Assembly (NCBI GenBank): GCA_958407085.1
Contig: CATYHY010000084.1
Span: forward strand, 1-6,227
Reading direction: 5' to 3'
From: an uncultured Collinsella sp.
GTDB lineage: Bacteria > Actinomycetota > Coriobacteriia > Coriobacteriales > Coriobacteriaceae
DNA: 6,227 nt
Part shown: in pieces, positions 6,158-6,227 of the stretch
Layout of the letters: each line of letters starts with the position of its first letter
Position numbering within the stretch: the first letter of the stretch is position 1
Made by a program: the position numbers and the translations under genes
The notes under the pieces: model-generated
Told to the model about the DNA's origin: nothing
Seen by the model: only the letters and a program-made list of their open reading frames with translations
Databases searched by the model: none

Positions 6158-6224
6158 AGTTGCGGTGGAATACGGAGTAGATAAGGCCTTTGACAGCCAA
6201 AACAGTCCGTATTTCACCGCAACT
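6158..6224. repeat. 19-base inverted repeat after kdpE, possible terminator or repeated palindromic element
   Basis: The left arm AGTTGCGGTGGAATACGGA (6158-6176) and right arm TCCGTATTTCACCGCAACT (6206-6224) are complementary at 18 of 19 positions; the exception can form G-U in plus-strand RNA. The 29-base centre has a weak inner pairing, TTTG (6189-6192) with CAAA (6198-6201). On the minus strand the stem runs straight into five T (opposite AAAAA at 6154-6158), as in an intrinsic terminator for a gene arriving from the right. On the plus strand it would follow kdpE by 14 bases, but only three bases (GAT) of any tail are visible. The stem and centre are long for a simple terminator, so a repeated intergenic palindrome is an equal possibility. 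Confidence 0.6.
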
Positions 6225-6227
6225 GAT

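Noticed and set aside
5409..6200. 263-residue open frame on the minus strand opposite kdpE
   Set aside because: It mirrors the kdpE codons, runs through the 3' palindrome and shows no family motif; a shadow frame.
1..6227. CRISPR arrays, insertion sequences, prophage or defence genes
   Set aside because: No regularly spaced repeats, transposase motifs, integrase or defence domains were seen; all large frames belong to the kdp locus.

Overview
This window is a divergently arranged Kdp potassium-uptake locus from a high-GC bacterium. The left arm, read on the minus strand, is kdpF-kdpA-kdpB, with kdpB cut off by the left edge; kdpC is presumably beyond it. The right arm, on the plus strand, is the two-component pair kdpD-kdpE. 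High GC, the split of the structural operon from kdpDE by a shared intergenic region (as in Mycobacterium, unlike the single run of E. coli) and the protein sequences suggest an actinobacterium. My best guess is a Coriobacteriia member such as Collinsella; this rests on impression, not on a search.

Layout: 1-536 partial kdpB (-), with its Shine-Dalgarno overlapping the kdpA stop; 553-2376 kdpA (-), 607 residues; 2380-2466 kdpF (-), a 28-residue membrane peptide whose 3' end carries the kdpA Shine-Dalgarno; 2467-2710 a 244-base divergent control region; 2711-5446 kdpD (+), 911 residues; 5439-6143 kdpE (+), overlapping kdpD by 8 bases; 6144-6227 non-coding, holding a nearly perfect 19-base inverted repeat.

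Family knowledge gives the circuit. KdpD is a membrane histidine kinase that responds to potassium limitation or ionic stress. It phosphorylates KdpE, which activates kdpFABC. KdpA is the channel-like potassium subunit, KdpB the P-type ATPase, KdpC and KdpF accessory or stabilising subunits. The window shows an intact sensor and regulator with all expected catalytic residues, so the system looks functional.

I see no undescribed multigene system. The parts that known families do not explain are: a structured leader in front of kdpF, with a GNRA-capped hairpin and a second hairpin overlapping it; an 11-base-period direct repeat midway between the two gene arms that could be the KdpE operator; an inverted repeat beside it; a roughly 36-residue extra segment in an outside-facing loop of KdpA; a KdpD universal-stress domain lacking the c-di-AMP motif known from Staphylococcus; and the palindrome after kdpE.
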